DNA of 41,667 bases from Candidatus Latescibacterota bacterium. Lineage in GTDB: Bacteria > Latescibacterota > MWCZ01. The stretch's first letter is position 1. Each line of letters starts with the position of its first letter. Shown piece by piece: positions 7,373-15,776 of this stretch. Below the pieces are notes generated by a model. The model ran no database searches. It was not told where the DNA came from and was given only the letters and a program-made list of their open reading frames with translations. The stretch is from assembly GCA_022706085.1 (NCBI GenBank), contig JAKJDF010000014.1, positions 1 to 41,667 on the forward strand. Direction: 5' to 3'. A program made the position numbers and the translations under genes.

Positions 7373-8410
7373 ATGACACCGCGTCAAATCGTCCAGATGA
7401 GCCTCGCGTTCGCATATCCCCCGCGCATACCGTTTGGAATGGGCAGCGCCGGTTTCCCGAGTGACTTCAGAGGCGTGCACCACGACCCGGCGCCCAATCG
7501 CGTTCAGCAACCGTGGACTCAGCGCGACGGATACTGGGACATGATCGACATGTGGGGGAACACGTGGCGCCGACTCGAAAGCATCACCAAAGGCGAGGTG
7601 TTCAAGGGTGTCATTCAGGATAGCTGGGACCTTCTTGAAACGTACGAGTTCCCGATTCTCGACAAGGCTGAGCTCTTCGAAAGGGCCGCCGCCGAGGTCA
7701 AGCAATACCATACGGAAGGGTACTACGTTCTCGGTGGCATGAGCTGGACATTCGACACCGCGCGGTACATGCGGCGTATGGAGGTGTTCCTCCGCGACTG
7801 CGCGGAAGAGCCTGATCGCGTGTCCCACCTTCTGAACCGCATTGCAGACGTGTACGAGCGGGTGATCGAGCGGTACGCAGACATAGGCGTGGACGGCATC
7901 TCTACCGGCGAAGACTGGGGCACTCAGGATCGCCTTCTTGTCAGCCCGCCCATGTTCCGCCGGCTGTTCAAGCCTGTATTCGCCCGCCTGTGCGGTGTGG
8001 CGAAAAGCCGCGGCCTGAGCATCCATTTCCACTCATGCGGCTTCGTGCGCGACGTGATAGGCGACTGGATCGAGGTCGGGATTGATTCCTTCAAATTCGA
8101 CCAGCCGGAGCTTCACGGCATTGACTGGCTGGCCGAGCACTACGGCGGGAAAATGCACATCTGGTCGCCGGTGGACATTCAGACAACCCTCCAGACCCGC
8201 GACCACGCCCGCATAGAAGCGGCAGCGCGGGAATACATCGAGAAACTGGCGCTCCCGTTCGGGGGAGGCGTTATTGCCGGGTACTACGGCTCCAACGAAG
8301 CGATCGGACTCACGCCGGAGTATCAGGAGACGGCTTCCAGGGCGTTCATGAAATACGGCGATCCCGCGTTGTGGACGGGGCGCCCGGCCGGCAGGACGGA
8401 ACAGGGGTAG
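7373..8410 (+). CDS. Uroporphyrinogen decarboxylase/methyltransferase (URO-D) family protein
   Basis: A 345-residue URO-D-fold TIM barrel. It carries GEDWGTQ (179-185), [12 protein letters not shown] and HFHSCG with His220/Cys222 at the end of a barrel strand. Family knowledge: besides heme-pathway HemE, many members are corrinoid- or coenzyme-M-linked methyltransferases (MtaA-like) that bind Zn through H-x-C...C. The H-x-C part is present, but no Cys stands where the third ligand is expected (the strand reads MHIWSPVD), unlike the paralogue at 22584. It lacks HemE hallmarks, so a methyltransferase-like or unknown role is favoured. AAGGAG precedes ATG 7373, and the upstream in-frame region looks non-coding. 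It ends 5 bp before dtd, forming an operon. Confidence 0.78.
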   Translation: MTPRQIVQMSLAFAYPPRIPFGMGSAGFPSDFRGVHHDPAPNRVQQPWTQRDGYWDMIDMWGNTWRRLESITKGEVFKGVIQDSWDLLETYEFPILDKAELFERAAAEVKQYHTEGYYVLGGMSWTFDTARYMRRMEVFLRDCAEEPDRVSHLLNRIADVYERVIERYADIGVDGISTGEDWGTQDRLLVSPPMFRRLFKPVFARLCGVAKSRGLSIHFHSCGFVRDVIGDWIEVGIDSFKFDQPELHGIDWLAEHYGGKMHIWSPVDIQTTLQTRDHARIEAAAREYIEKLALPFGGGVIAGYYGSNEAIGLTPEYQETASRAFMKYGDPALWTGRPAGRTEQG

Positions 8411-8415
8411 TCCCC

Positions 8416-8865
8416 ATGCGCGCGGTCGTTCAGCGGGTCAGTTCGGCGCACGTTGCCGTGGATGGTCAGACCGTCGGCGCCATCGGGGCCGGGCTTGTCG
8501 TGCTTCTGGGCGTCGCCGAGGGCGACTCCGGGGCGGATGTCACCTACATGGCGGACAAAATCGTAAACCTGCGGATTTTTGAGGACGCCGCCGGCAAAAT
8601 GAACCGGTCGCTGCTCGAAACCGGAGGGGCGCTCCTGGCGGTATCGCAGTTCACGCTGCTGGGTGATTGCCGGAAAGGTCGGCGCCCGTCATTCATCGAA
8701 GCCGCGCGTCCCGAGGAGGGTAAGCGGCTGTACGACGCGTTCTGCGACGCCGTGCGGACGTTCGGCGTTCGCGTGGAAACCGGCCGCTTTCAGGCCATGA
8801 TGCAGGTGGCACTTGTGAACGATGGCCCCGTGACGATTCTCGTGGACAGCAGGAAGGTTTTCTGA
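8416..8865 (+). CDS. dtd: D-aminoacyl-tRNA deacylase
   Basis: A 149-residue protein of exactly family length. It hydrolyses D-amino acids (and Gly mischarged on tRNA-Ala) from tRNA in the cytosol, recycling tRNA and preventing D-residue entry. The two signature motifs that form the cross-subunit active site are intact: SQFTL at 77-81 and NDGPVT at 135-140 (family N-x-GPVT), and the N-terminus [17 protein letters not shown] is canonical. ATG 8416 has AGGGG upstream and lies 5 bp after the URO-D stop, so the two are co-transcribed; no functional link between them is known. Confidence 0.96.
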   Translation: MRAVVQRVSSAHVAVDGQTVGAIGAGLVVLLGVAEGDSGADVTYMADKIVNLRIFEDAAGKMNRSLLETGGALLAVSQFTLLGDCRKGRRPSFIEAARPEEGKRLYDAFCDAVRTFGVRVETGRFQAMMQVALVNDGPVTILVDSRKVF

Positions 8866-8917
8866 CGCGGGAACGTGCCCATCTCCAAATATGCACCGGA
8901 CTGCGGCGGCCCCTGCC

Positions 8918-8971
8918 GGTCGTCGAGTGGCTCACGAGCGCAAGCGAGGGAGATGTATCGAGACACACCGG
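8918..8971. repeat. Dispersed CTCGATACA...CACTCGACGACC-type repeat
   Basis: Reads GGTCGTCGAGTGGCTC, then a GAGCGCAAGCGAG segment, then TGTATCGAGACACACC. The two ends recur in reverse orientation at 32640-32743 (GTCTCGATACA ... CCACTCGACGACC) and the left part near 12810-12824. It lies in the 260-bp gap between dtd and the esterase gene, which holds no gene. Confidence 0.5.
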
Positions 8972-9067
8972 CACGTAGTGGTTGCGGCCAACGGGACCTA
9001 TCCGTCGGACCAGACGTACGGTTTGCGCGCAGGGCAGTCCGGAATGCCCTCAAACTGCCGCAGCACT

Positions 9068-9089
9068 GGCCGGACACTCCTGTCCGGCC
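9068..9089. terminator. Perfect hairpin between convergent genes
   Basis: GGCCGGACA pairs perfectly with TGTCCGGCC around a CTCC loop. It lies between the convergent stops of dtd (8865) and the esterase (9126). No T-run follows, so it may be a palindromic repeat serving as a bidirectional terminator; loop and layout resemble the palindrome at 1637-1672. Confidence 0.6.
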
Positions 9090-9125
9090 CACCGCCGCGC
9101 GCCAGTGTGACGTGTTGTCTGGAGG

Positions 9126-10535
9126 CTAGATCACCACCGGCCCGAACATCGGCGCGGCCATGTCGGCCTCGTCCACCAGATTGACCACCGGATTCACGCC
9201 GATGCCGTACCAGAGCTCCGCCTTTTTCGGCACCGGCTCGGCAAACGTCAGCACCACGGTATCCGGCTTCTCGAGATCAACCTCCTGCTTCAAAATGGCG
9301 AGGTCTTTTCCCTCGAACTTCGCCCAGAAGCCACGCACGTCGCGTTTGGGGTAGAGTTCCGAGTTGACGTCCGAGTAGTGCACGCGGAGGATCGTCCGGT
9401 TCTTGTCCGAGAAACGGATGTTTGCCGGGCGCGGACCTTTGCGAAGTGACGTACGTCCATGCGCCAGGATTTCCGCAAGGTGGGCCATGCGCTTCCCGAG
9501 ACGTCGCTGGCCCTGCGTGCTGATGTGGATCGCGTCGTCCAGACCGAGATCAATCGCCGTAGTCATCAGCGCGGGCGCAAGCTCTTTCTCCTGCGCGAGC
9601 TGATCCGCCTGCAGGCCGTTCCAGAATGGCGCGATCTCCCCACCGGTAAAGAAGGGGCCGATCTGGACATAGAGGAACGGCATTTTTGGCGCGCCGATGT
9701 CCTTCCGGACCGCTTTGACAAAGTTCACCATGCGGTTGTGGAAGTGCGGGAGAGCATCCTTGTTGGCGTCGGATTCCCCCTGATACCAGAGCATGCCGGC
9801 GACTTTCCCGCCCACAGCCTGCACGCGCCGGATCATGGATCCATAGAGGGAAGCGCCGCCCAGCTCCAGCTTGCCCGGGTCCCATTGCTCCATGCTGGTT
9901 CCCCCGTGGGAGCACACGATCAACCCGATCGGCACCTCCGTGCGCTTCACCATGGTTTTGCCGAAGGAGACAGCCAGTCCCGCCCCCTGTTGCCGGAAGA
10001 TGCGGTCGTTCTTTGCTGCTTTCGCGCGCTCAACGGGGTCGGCGGTGAACCAGTGCACCGAGTCCACGGCCTCGTTGTACCAGCAGAGAGGGTCTGCGGC
10101 CAGGTCCCAGCGGTCGTCGAAGTAAAACGCATGGACATGCTTCGAGGGCGTCTCCGTGCCGACGAGCTTTCCGTATCCGTCCATGTTCGACTGGCCGCCC
10201 AGCATCCACAGGTCGCCGACCAGCAACCCTTTCACCGATGCTTTTCCCAGCACCACCCCGCGAAAATTGCGCAACTCGAATTCGACGGTGTATTCCCCGC
10301 CAACGGGCAGGCTTTCAATCACGCCGGTTGCCAGTGTTCCGTTGCTCTGGCCGATGGTACGCCAGTCGAACTTCGAAAGCGTGCTCCCGTCGCGTTTCAC
10401 GCGGGCGAACAGTCGGCCTTTCTCGGTCGCTTCAATCTGAACGCCGACATGCGCCGCGTTGCCCGAACGTTGAATGACCGCGTTTTGTCGGGGTTGCAAC
10501 ACGGTCTCGAGAGCAACGGGAACTGGTTGAGCCAT
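9126..10535 (-). CDS. Sialate O-acetylesterase-like SGNH hydrolase
   Basis: A 469-residue carbohydrate esterase of the sialate 9-O-acetylesterase group, removing O-acetyl groups from sialic acid or plant/host glycans. GGQSNM at 113-118 holds the nucleophile Ser116. WYQGESDA (250-257) is the oxyanion/structural motif, and DDAIHIS (333-339) carries the Asp/His pair. An N-terminal beta-rich domain (1-100) and a C-terminal beta-sandwich frame the catalytic part, as in the family. No signal peptide is visible, so it appears cytoplasmic or its export signal is unrecognised. AAAGGAGGCAGG before ATG 10535 is a strong ribosome site. It is divergent from the ceramidase-like region. Confidence 0.9.
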   Translation of the reverse strand: MAQPVPVALETVLQPRQNAVIQRSGNAAHVGVQIEATEKGRLFARVKRDGSTLSKFDWRTIGQSNGTLATGVIESLPVGGEYTVEFELRNFRGVVLGKASVKGLLVGDLWMLGGQSNMDGYGKLVGTETPSKHVHAFYFDDRWDLAADPLCWYNEAVDSVHWFTADPVERAKAAKNDRIFRQQGAGLAVSFGKTMVKRTEVPIGLIVCSHGGTSMEQWDPGKLELGGASLYGSMIRRVQAVGGKVAGMLWYQGESDANKDALPHFHNRMVNFVKAVRKDIGAPKMPFLYVQIGPFFTGGEIAPFWNGLQADQLAQEKELAPALMTTAIDLGLDDAIHISTQGQRRLGKRMAHLAEILAHGRTSLRKGPRPANIRFSDKNRTILRVHYSDVNSELYPKRDVRGFWAKFEGKDLAILKQEVDLEKPDTVVLTFAEPVPKKAELWYGIGVNPVVNLVDEADMAAPMFGPVVI

Positions 10536-10702
10536 CGAATCCTGCCTCCTTTGCCACTGCGGCGATCTGGTGTACGTTCACGTGCGATTATCAGAGATAA
10601 AAGAACGCCATCGAAGAGCCGACGCGCAATACGGGAGTGCCTCGAAAGGGATACGCGCCAGCATCTTTCTATGGACCCGTGGACTTTTGAAAGTCGATAT
10701 TC

Positions 10703-10756
10703 ATGCCACGCACGTATCGCCTCGGACGGGCGGAACAGCCGCTGCTCTCTCTTTGA
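10703..10756 (+). pseudogene. Duplicated 5' end of ceramidase-like gene
   Basis: Encodes MPRTYRLGRAEQPL then SL and a stop. The first 43 bases match the start of the intact gene at 11388 with only two mismatches (at 10723 and 10741). The toxin-antitoxin pair lies between the two copies. The fragment has no Shine-Dalgarno and is too short to be functional; it looks like the original gene start left behind by an insertion or by a local duplication. Confidence 0.8.
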
Positions 10757-10772
10757 CGTCTCACCAAAACAG

Positions 10773-10796
10773 CGTACGTTCTGTACCATACGTACG
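10773..10796 (+). promoter_or_regulatory. Candidate autoregulatory operator of the toxin-antitoxin pair
   Basis: CGTACGT and ACGTACG form a perfect 7-bp inverted repeat with a 10-bp spacer (TCTGTACCAT), 32 bases ahead of the antitoxin ATG. A further GTAC lies at 10801-10804. YefM/Phd antitoxins bind such palindromes to repress their own operon; binding here is inferred from position and symmetry only. Confidence 0.45.
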
Positions 10797-10828
10797 AAAT
10801 GTACACCAACCGGGGTGAGGTGACGGGA

Positions 10829-11092
10829 ATGGATTCGATAACCAGCACGGAAGCACGCGACCAATTTGCAGACCACCTTAACCAGGTTGCGTACAGGGGA
10901 GCGCGCATCCCAATCAAAAGGCGGGGGAAAATCATGGCATACCTGGTTCCTGCGAAGGATATGGAAGCCCTGGAAGCCCTCGAAGATGCCCTCGATGCTG
11001 TGGACGCCGCAAAGGCGTTGAAGGAGTTCGAGGAGAGCGGCGAGGAGGCACCTTTGTATCGGCGAGCTCGCGAGCTTCTGGGCCTGGCTTGA
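10829..11092 (+). CDS. YefM/Phd-type antitoxin
   Basis: An 87-residue antitoxin. The N-terminal DNA-binding YefM/Phd fold is recognised from MDSITSTEARDQFADHLNQV followed by IPIKRRGKIMAYLVP (residues 30-45). The C-terminal half is acidic and helical (ALEALEDALDAVDAAKALKEF), the part that normally wraps the toxin. ATG 10829 is chosen over 10799 because GAGGTGACGGGA lies immediately upstream and the family fold begins here. The stop overlaps the toxin start by one base (TGATG), so translation is coupled. Its operator candidate is at 10773-10796. Confidence 0.9.
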   Translation: MDSITSTEARDQFADHLNQVAYRGARIPIKRRGKIMAYLVPAKDMEALEALEDALDAVDAAKALKEFEESGEEAPLYRRARELLGLA

Positions 11093-11349
11093 TGTATGAG
11101 GTCCGGATCACGCCGGTCGCACTGAAACAGCTTGCGCGGCTGCCGAAGGCTGCCAGGTCGCGCATTGACGCCCATCTTCTCGCACTGGCAGACGATCCTC
11201 GCCCGCATGGCGCGAAAAAGCTGGTAGGCAGTGACGATCTCTACCGTATCAGGGTGGGGGATTACCGAGTCCTGTACTACGTTCGGGACGCGGTTTTGTT
11301 GGTCCTGATTGTCAAGGTCGGGCAGCGGGGTGGTTTTTACAAGAAGTGA
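11092..11349 (+). CDS. RelE/ParE-family toxin
   Basis: An 85-residue RelE/ParE-superfamily toxin. MYEVRITPVALKQLARLPKAA at the N-terminus and DDLYRIRVGDYRVLYYV followed by LLVLIVKVGQRGGFYKK at the C-terminus match RelE-like mRNA interferases, including the basic/aromatic residues (Arg in YRIRVGDYR, C-terminal GFYKK) used for ribosome-dependent mRNA cleavage. ATG 11092 overlaps the antitoxin stop; the TTG one codon earlier is less likely. Whether it is a RelE-type RNase or a ParE-type gyrase poison cannot be decided from sequence alone; the conserved arginines favour RelE. Confidence 0.9.
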   Translation: MYEVRITPVALKQLARLPKAARSRIDAHLLALADDPRPHGAKKLVGSDDLYRIRVGDYRVLYYVRDAVLLVLIVKVGQRGGFYKK

Positions 11350-11387
11350 AACAGGCGGGGGGCAGGCGCCCGGGGGAAATTGCACCT

Positions 11388-12725
11388 ATGCCACGCACGT
11401 ATCGCCTAGGACGGGCGGAACAGCCACTGCCGGACGGCGTCGGGCTCGACCTGTGCGGCTTTCTCGCGCGGAACAACCCGGGCACCGGCCAGCGCGACGC
11501 GCTCCATGTCCGCGCGCTCTGTCTCGATGACGGCACGACAAAAATCGTCTGGGCTGCCGCGGACGTCCTCGCCATCTCGGCGCAATCAGCCAGCCGCATC
11601 CGGCGGGAAGCAGCGCGGCGGTTCGGCGTGAAACCCGGCCACATAACGGTGTCCGCGACCCACACCCACAGCGCGCCCGCCACGGTGTTTCTCGCCAATT
11701 GCGGGTCCGTGAACCGCGGTTGGCTTCGCGGATTTGAGGCGATCGTCATCGAGACCATCGGCGACGCCATCCGGAATACCGGCACGCGCGTACACGCAGA
11801 GTTTGCCGCCACCGACGCGACCGGCTTCGCCCGGAACCGGCGGACTCTGAAGCGGGACGGCTCGCTCACCATGGGCGTCGTGCCGCCAGAGGATACACAA
11901 CGTCGCGGCCCGGAAAACCACACTCTCTCAGTCCTCACGTTGCGGGATGCCGCCACGGACCGCCCGGTGGCGGGTCTGGTCCACTTTGCGTGCCACGCGG
12001 TGCTGTTCTGCGACCAGCTCATCACCGCCGACTGGCCGGGCCGCATGCTGGCGACGGTGAAACGGGAGATGGGCGGCGGATTCTTCCCGATGTTCATCCA
12101 GGGCGCCTGTGGGGACATCAACCCGGCGAATCTCTCCGGCAATCCGCAGGAGAACCTCATCCGCATGGGCGACGGGCTGGCCGAGAAGGCGCTGGAGTGC
12201 ATCAGCATGGCCGGAGAGCGGCAACCGGCGCTGCTGAGCGCCCGGCTTGGCAACGCGCGGCTTCCCTGGCGCTCCCTGCCAACGGAAGAAGCCCTGCGGG
12301 AGCAGCTCCTTGCCCCGGAGAACTGGCGCGCTGCAACACGGGAACGGCAGGCGATTCACCTCACCGCGAAACGCCTCATCGGCATGATTCGGCGCGGGGT
12401 TCTCCACCCCTGGGCCACCATGCCGGTTCAGGCCGTCCGTGCGGGCAACGTAGTGTTCGCGGCGCTTGGAGGGGAAATCCTCACGCAGACCGCACGTGAC
12501 CTTGCCGCCGCGTTTCCTTCCCACCATCTGCTCTGCGCGGCGTATGCCAACGGCAGCGTGGGATACCTCCCTTCCGCGGAGGAGTATGCATACGGCGGAT
12601 ACGAGGTCGAGCGGGCGCACGTGTACTACGGCAACCCCGATGCCTTCGCCACCGAAGCGGAAGCGATCGCCCGCGCGGCCGCGGAGAATGTGATCCGTTC
12701 CGTAATCGCTGACCGGATGCGATGA
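11388..12725 (+). CDS. Neutral/alkaline ceramidase-like hydrolase
   Basis: A 445-residue protein related to the catalytic domain of neutral non-lysosomal ceramidases, which hydrolyse amide bonds of N-acyl sphingosines; many bacterial relatives have unknown substrates. Seen: ATHTHSAP (family zinc-site HTHSxP), FACHAVLF, FIQGACGDINPA and a C-terminal LLCAAYANGSVGYLPSAEEYAYGGYE typical of the group. It lacks a signal peptide and the C-terminal Ig-like domain of secreted ceramidases, so it is probably an intracellular hydrolase of another amide or ester. GGGGGAAA lies about 10 bases before ATG 11388. Its 5' end is duplicated at 10703, with the toxin-antitoxin pair between, so its original promoter may have been separated from it. 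Confidence 0.8.
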   Translation: MPRTYRLGRAEQPLPDGVGLDLCGFLARNNPGTGQRDALHVRALCLDDGTTKIVWAAADVLAISAQSASRIRREAARRFGVKPGHITVSATHTHSAPATVFLANCGSVNRGWLRGFEAIVIETIGDAIRNTGTRVHAEFAATDATGFARNRRTLKRDGSLTMGVVPPEDTQRRGPENHTLSVLTLRDAATDRPVAGLVHFACHAVLFCDQLITADWPGRMLATVKREMGGGFFPMFIQGACGDINPANLSGNPQENLIRMGDGLAEKALECISMAGERQPALLSARLGNARLPWRSLPTEEALREQLLAPENWRAATRERQAIHLTAKRLIGMIRRGVLHPWATMPVQAVRAGNVVFAALGGEILTQTARDLAAAFPSHHLLCAAYANGSVGYLPSAEEYAYGGYEVERAHVYYGNPDAFATEAEAIARAAAENVIRSVIADRMR

Positions 12726-12980
12726 GGCCGGTGGGGCAGTCATTCCGTCTGCCCGTTTCGCCATCCGTCATCTCCGCTGAGGCAGGGCGGCATCGCCGAG
12801 GCCGTCGCAGTGGTCTCGATACACCGGGCCGGCGCTTTGACGGGTTTCCGTGTGCGCCGCCACGCGGCCGCGTTGTTTCCAGGAACCCATTGCACAAGCG
12901 CGCCTCCCCTCCACGCCCGGCTGGCCCCGCTGGGATCGTTCCCATTACATTCGGACGTGCCAACTCCGGAGCCGATTCCC

Positions 12981-15056
12981 ATGCACTTCCGATACCATCC
13001 GGCCGCAACAGCCGCCCTGTTCGCGCTTCTGCTTGTCTCTCCGTCCGCCGCACGCGCGGAACGGAACGTGGATTCCACCACCACGGACCACAAGCTGCTC
13101 GCGCCAGTCCGCGCCGCCGTGCCGCCCGTCATTGACGGCATCCTCGACGACGAGGTCTGGGAGTACGCCGTCCAGCTCGACAACTTCTTCGTTCCGGCGC
13201 TCAACCGGCCACCCACCGAGCGCGCCATCCTCTGGCTGGCATTTGACGACACCTGCATCTACTGGGCGGGCCGCATGTTCGACAGCCAGCCCGGCGCATT
13301 GCGCATGGAGCAGACGCGGCGCAACGGGTATGTGCTGAACGACGACTACATCTCCATCGGGTTCGACGTGGATAACCAGCACATCGGCGGCGGCGAATAC
13401 GTATTTCGCATGACCCCGCGCGGCACGCAGTCAGAGGACTTCCCCGACGGCTCCACATCCAAGGTCGAATGGCGAGGCGACTGGCGGGGAGCGGCCCGCA
13501 TAGACTCCCTCGGCTGGACGGTCGAGGTGGCGGTTCCCATGCGCATGTTCAACCGCCCCGGTGGCCCCCGCATCATCGGCATATCCTCCGCGCGGCGCCA
13601 CCCCCGCACGCAGGAGCGCATCCTCTGGCCGAACCTCGGCGCGCAGTGGGATCGCAGCAAGTGTGGCGACTGGCCGGTGGTGCTGCCGCCATTTCGTGAA
13701 CGCCCCCGGTTCATGCCCTACGGCGTGGGCGAGGCGACGCGATCTTCGCTCGATTCCTACTTCGGCGGCGACGTAAAGTGGATGGCACCCAACGGCATCA
13801 AATTCACCGCCACGGCATACCCCGACTTCCAGAACGTGCAGAACGAAATCCTCGGCCTCGATTTCTCCTACACGGAACTCCTCAAAGGCGATAACCGCCC
13901 GTTTTTCGCCGAGGATGTCAAGTTCCTGCCCGATTCGTCCATCTTCTACAGCAACCGCGTCGGGAAGATTTACGGCGGCCTGAAGGCGGTCGGCAACATC
14001 GGCAGCACACACCGCGTCGGCTTCATCAACACGTTTGACCGGCAGGAGGCGAACCACCTTGCGGCCAAATGGTTCTGGCGGCCCAACGGGCGGGTGGATG
14101 CCAGCAACGCATTCGCCTGGCGACACGGGCCCCTCGGCACCATCACGAAACGGAACACCCCGCAGGCGCGAGACAACGCCGTCTGGGTCTCCAGCCTCGG
14201 CATTGACCAACTGCTCGGCCGCTGGACGGAAAGCTATGACTTCCAGGGCGCCCTCTCGCACACCAGCGACGGCGTGGGCAACGGATATGACGTGCAGGCA
14301 AGCTGGGACCACAGCCCCACGAATTCCGGCTTCGGACTGCGCCTCAGGGGCCGCCTCATCAGCCACGACTTCCTCACGGTGGACGGCGGCCTCGACACCA
14401 TCGAAGCCGACCAGCGCTACGCCGCCGCGCGCTTCGGCTACAAACGCCAGTACGACCGCCGGGCCTTCAAATACTGGGAGATCTACGCCAACGGGGCGCA
14501 TGCCTCGCGGTTTGACGGCACGCTCTTCCAGCGCTCCGCCAGCCTCACCGGTTCCCTGACGATCCTTCCCGGTGTAAATCTCGACTGCGCGATCGAAGAC
14601 AAGCGCCGCCCGCCGTATGATGACAGAACCGGCACCCTGTCCTTCGGCTGGCTGCAGGACAGGCTGTTCACCGCGGGCAAACTATCCGCGGTCTACGGGC
14701 GCGTAAAGGACACCGACTACTTCCTCGTGTCGGCCAGTCAGGGGTTCCGGCCCATCCGGGTGCTTACCGCGAAAGTCGGCGCGCAGTACCGCCGGCGCGA
14801 TTTCCCTCTCGGCCACGTGGAAGACCCTTCCGGCGGCGTCGAGCACCTGCGCCAGCTCATCGGCACGGTGCAGTACGACCTGACCGACGAGCGTGCGCTC
14901 AGCGGGCGCATCGTGTACACGAACGACGGCGTGAACGGTTACGCGGCCTTCCAGCAGATGCTCCGCCGCGGAATGGACCTCTTCCTCATCGTCGGCGACC
15001 CCAGCGCCGACACGTGGACCGAGCGCGTGGCCATCAAGGCCGTGTTTGTGCTGTAG
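12981..15056 (+). CDS. Exported CBM9-like/DUF5916 outer-membrane protein
   Basis: A 691-residue protein. Residues 1-27 form a signal peptide (ATAALFALLLVSPSAARAE). Residues about 43-215 are a CBM9-like/DOMON-type beta-sandwich (VPPVIDGILDDEVWEYA is the classic opening). From about 230 onward alternating-residue strands (FTATAYPDFQNVQNEI, FFAEDVKFL) match DUF5916, thought to form an outer-membrane beta-barrel. Family knowledge: carbohydrate-binding and possibly uptake or surface function in glycan degraders; no enzyme activity is established. ATG 12981 is chosen for the signal peptide; an open extension back to 12810 is intergenic repeat. It is convergent with the GH38 gene. Confidence 0.82.
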   Translation: MHFRYHPAATAALFALLLVSPSAARAERNVDSTTTDHKLLAPVRAAVPPVIDGILDDEVWEYAVQLDNFFVPALNRPPTERAILWLAFDDTCIYWAGRMFDSQPGALRMEQTRRNGYVLNDDYISIGFDVDNQHIGGGEYVFRMTPRGTQSEDFPDGSTSKVEWRGDWRGAARIDSLGWTVEVAVPMRMFNRPGGPRIIGISSARRHPRTQERILWPNLGAQWDRSKCGDWPVVLPPFRERPRFMPYGVGEATRSSLDSYFGGDVKWMAPNGIKFTATAYPDFQNVQNEILGLDFSYTELLKGDNRPFFAEDVKFLPDSSIFYSNRVGKIYGGLKAVGNIGSTHRVGFINTFDRQEANHLAAKWFWRPNGRVDASNAFAWRHGPLGTITKRNTPQARDNAVWVSSLGIDQLLGRWTESYDFQGALSHTSDGVGNGYDVQASWDHSPTNSGFGLRLRGRLISHDFLTVDGGLDTIEADQRYAAARFGYKRQYDRRAFKYWEIYANGAHASRFDGTLFQRSASLTGSLTILPGVNLDCAIEDKRRPPYDDRTGTLSFGWLQDRLFTAGKLSAVYGRVKDTDYFLVSASQGFRPIRVLTAKVGAQYRRRDFPLGHVEDPSGGVEHLRQLIGTVQYDLTDERALSGRIVYTNDGVNGYAAFQQMLRRGMDLFLIVGDPSADTWTERVAIKAVFVL

Positions 15057-15105
15057 GGGGATGTGCCCACCCCACCCGACTTCAAAACCCTCTCTGCCTC
15101 ATGAA

Positions 15106-15178
15106 TGACACAGGCAACGCGTCGTCTTCGTGTCAAGGGTTTTCGCGAAAATGGTTCAATCGGGGTACGGATTTTTTT
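15106..15178 (+). repeat. 70-bp dispersed repeat, copy 1
   Basis: Shares with 22369-22440 and 33086-33153 (both on the opposite strand) the blocks TCTTCGTGTCAAGGGTTTTC, a TTTTCGCGAAAA palindrome, and TCAATCGGGGTACGGATTTTT. One end reads TGACACAGGCAACG..., so that TGACAC and GTGTCA form an inverted repeat of 18-bp spacing on the reverse strand. No coding capacity. Function unknown. Confidence 0.85.
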
Positions 15179-15721
15179 TGGGGGGGAAAAGGGGCCACGA
15201 AAAACCCGAAACGCACGAGCCCAGACGCGGCCTGGAGTGCGCGGGCCCGACAGAGCGGGCCCCTCCATGCCGTGTGTGTCCGCCGCATACCCCGTGTTCG
15301 CGGGGGTGGAGGAACGCGCTTCGTCGTGTCCTCCCTCATCCCTGCCGCGCCGGTGCGGCCCCCTTCCCCCGGCAGTGGAAGGAGAATCCGGTCGCGCCAC
15401 CCCGCCTTTTTCCCCTCGCCCATCGGGAGAGGGGAATGCCTCCGCGTGGTCACTGAGCGAGCTCCCGCCGCGCGGGAGCCTGTCGAAGTGCGCGGAGGAA
15501 GGGGTGAGGGACCCCGGCGAAAACTCCCCGCCACGGGGTACCGCGCGGTGCGCAGCCTTCCGCCATCTTTGGCAAAGAAGGACACGACGAAACCGGCGGT
15601 AGGGGCGGACCCCTGTGTCCGCCCGTGTTTGTTGTTGAGTTTGCGGCAAAAAAAAGGACACGACAGAGCGTGCCCCTCCAGTGTTCGCGACCGTGCGCGT
15701 GGGTCTCCGCCCCACAAAAAC

Positions 15722-15750
15722 GCAGGGGCGACGCGTGCGTCGCCCCCTGC
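15722..15750. terminator. GC-rich hairpin between convergent genes
   Basis: GCAGGGGCGACGC pairs with GCGTCGCCCCCTGC apart from one extra base, with almost no loop. It lies 27 bp before the stop of the GH38 gene (minus strand) and downstream of the DUF5916 gene (plus strand). No T-run follows, so termination is inferred from position. Confidence 0.5.
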
Positions 15751-15776
15751 ATTGCACACCGAACCCAGCGCGCGTT

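Larger units (their letters stand above)
15057..15776. other. 720-bp gene-free mosaic of dispersed repeats
   Basis: No gene is supported on either strand; open frames have repeat-derived, Arg/Pro-rich translations. Contents in order: the 70-bp repeat (15106-15178); two related GACAGAGCG-x-GCCCCTCCA units (15249 and 15663); a TCACTGAG...CCTGTCGAAGTG unit whose centre is replaced by a CTCCCGCCGCGCGGGAG hairpin (15450-15490); a GTAGGGGCGGACCCCTGTG half-palindrome (15598-15624) related to the one inside the transposase at 39549; and a hairpin at 15722-15750. Confidence 0.7.
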
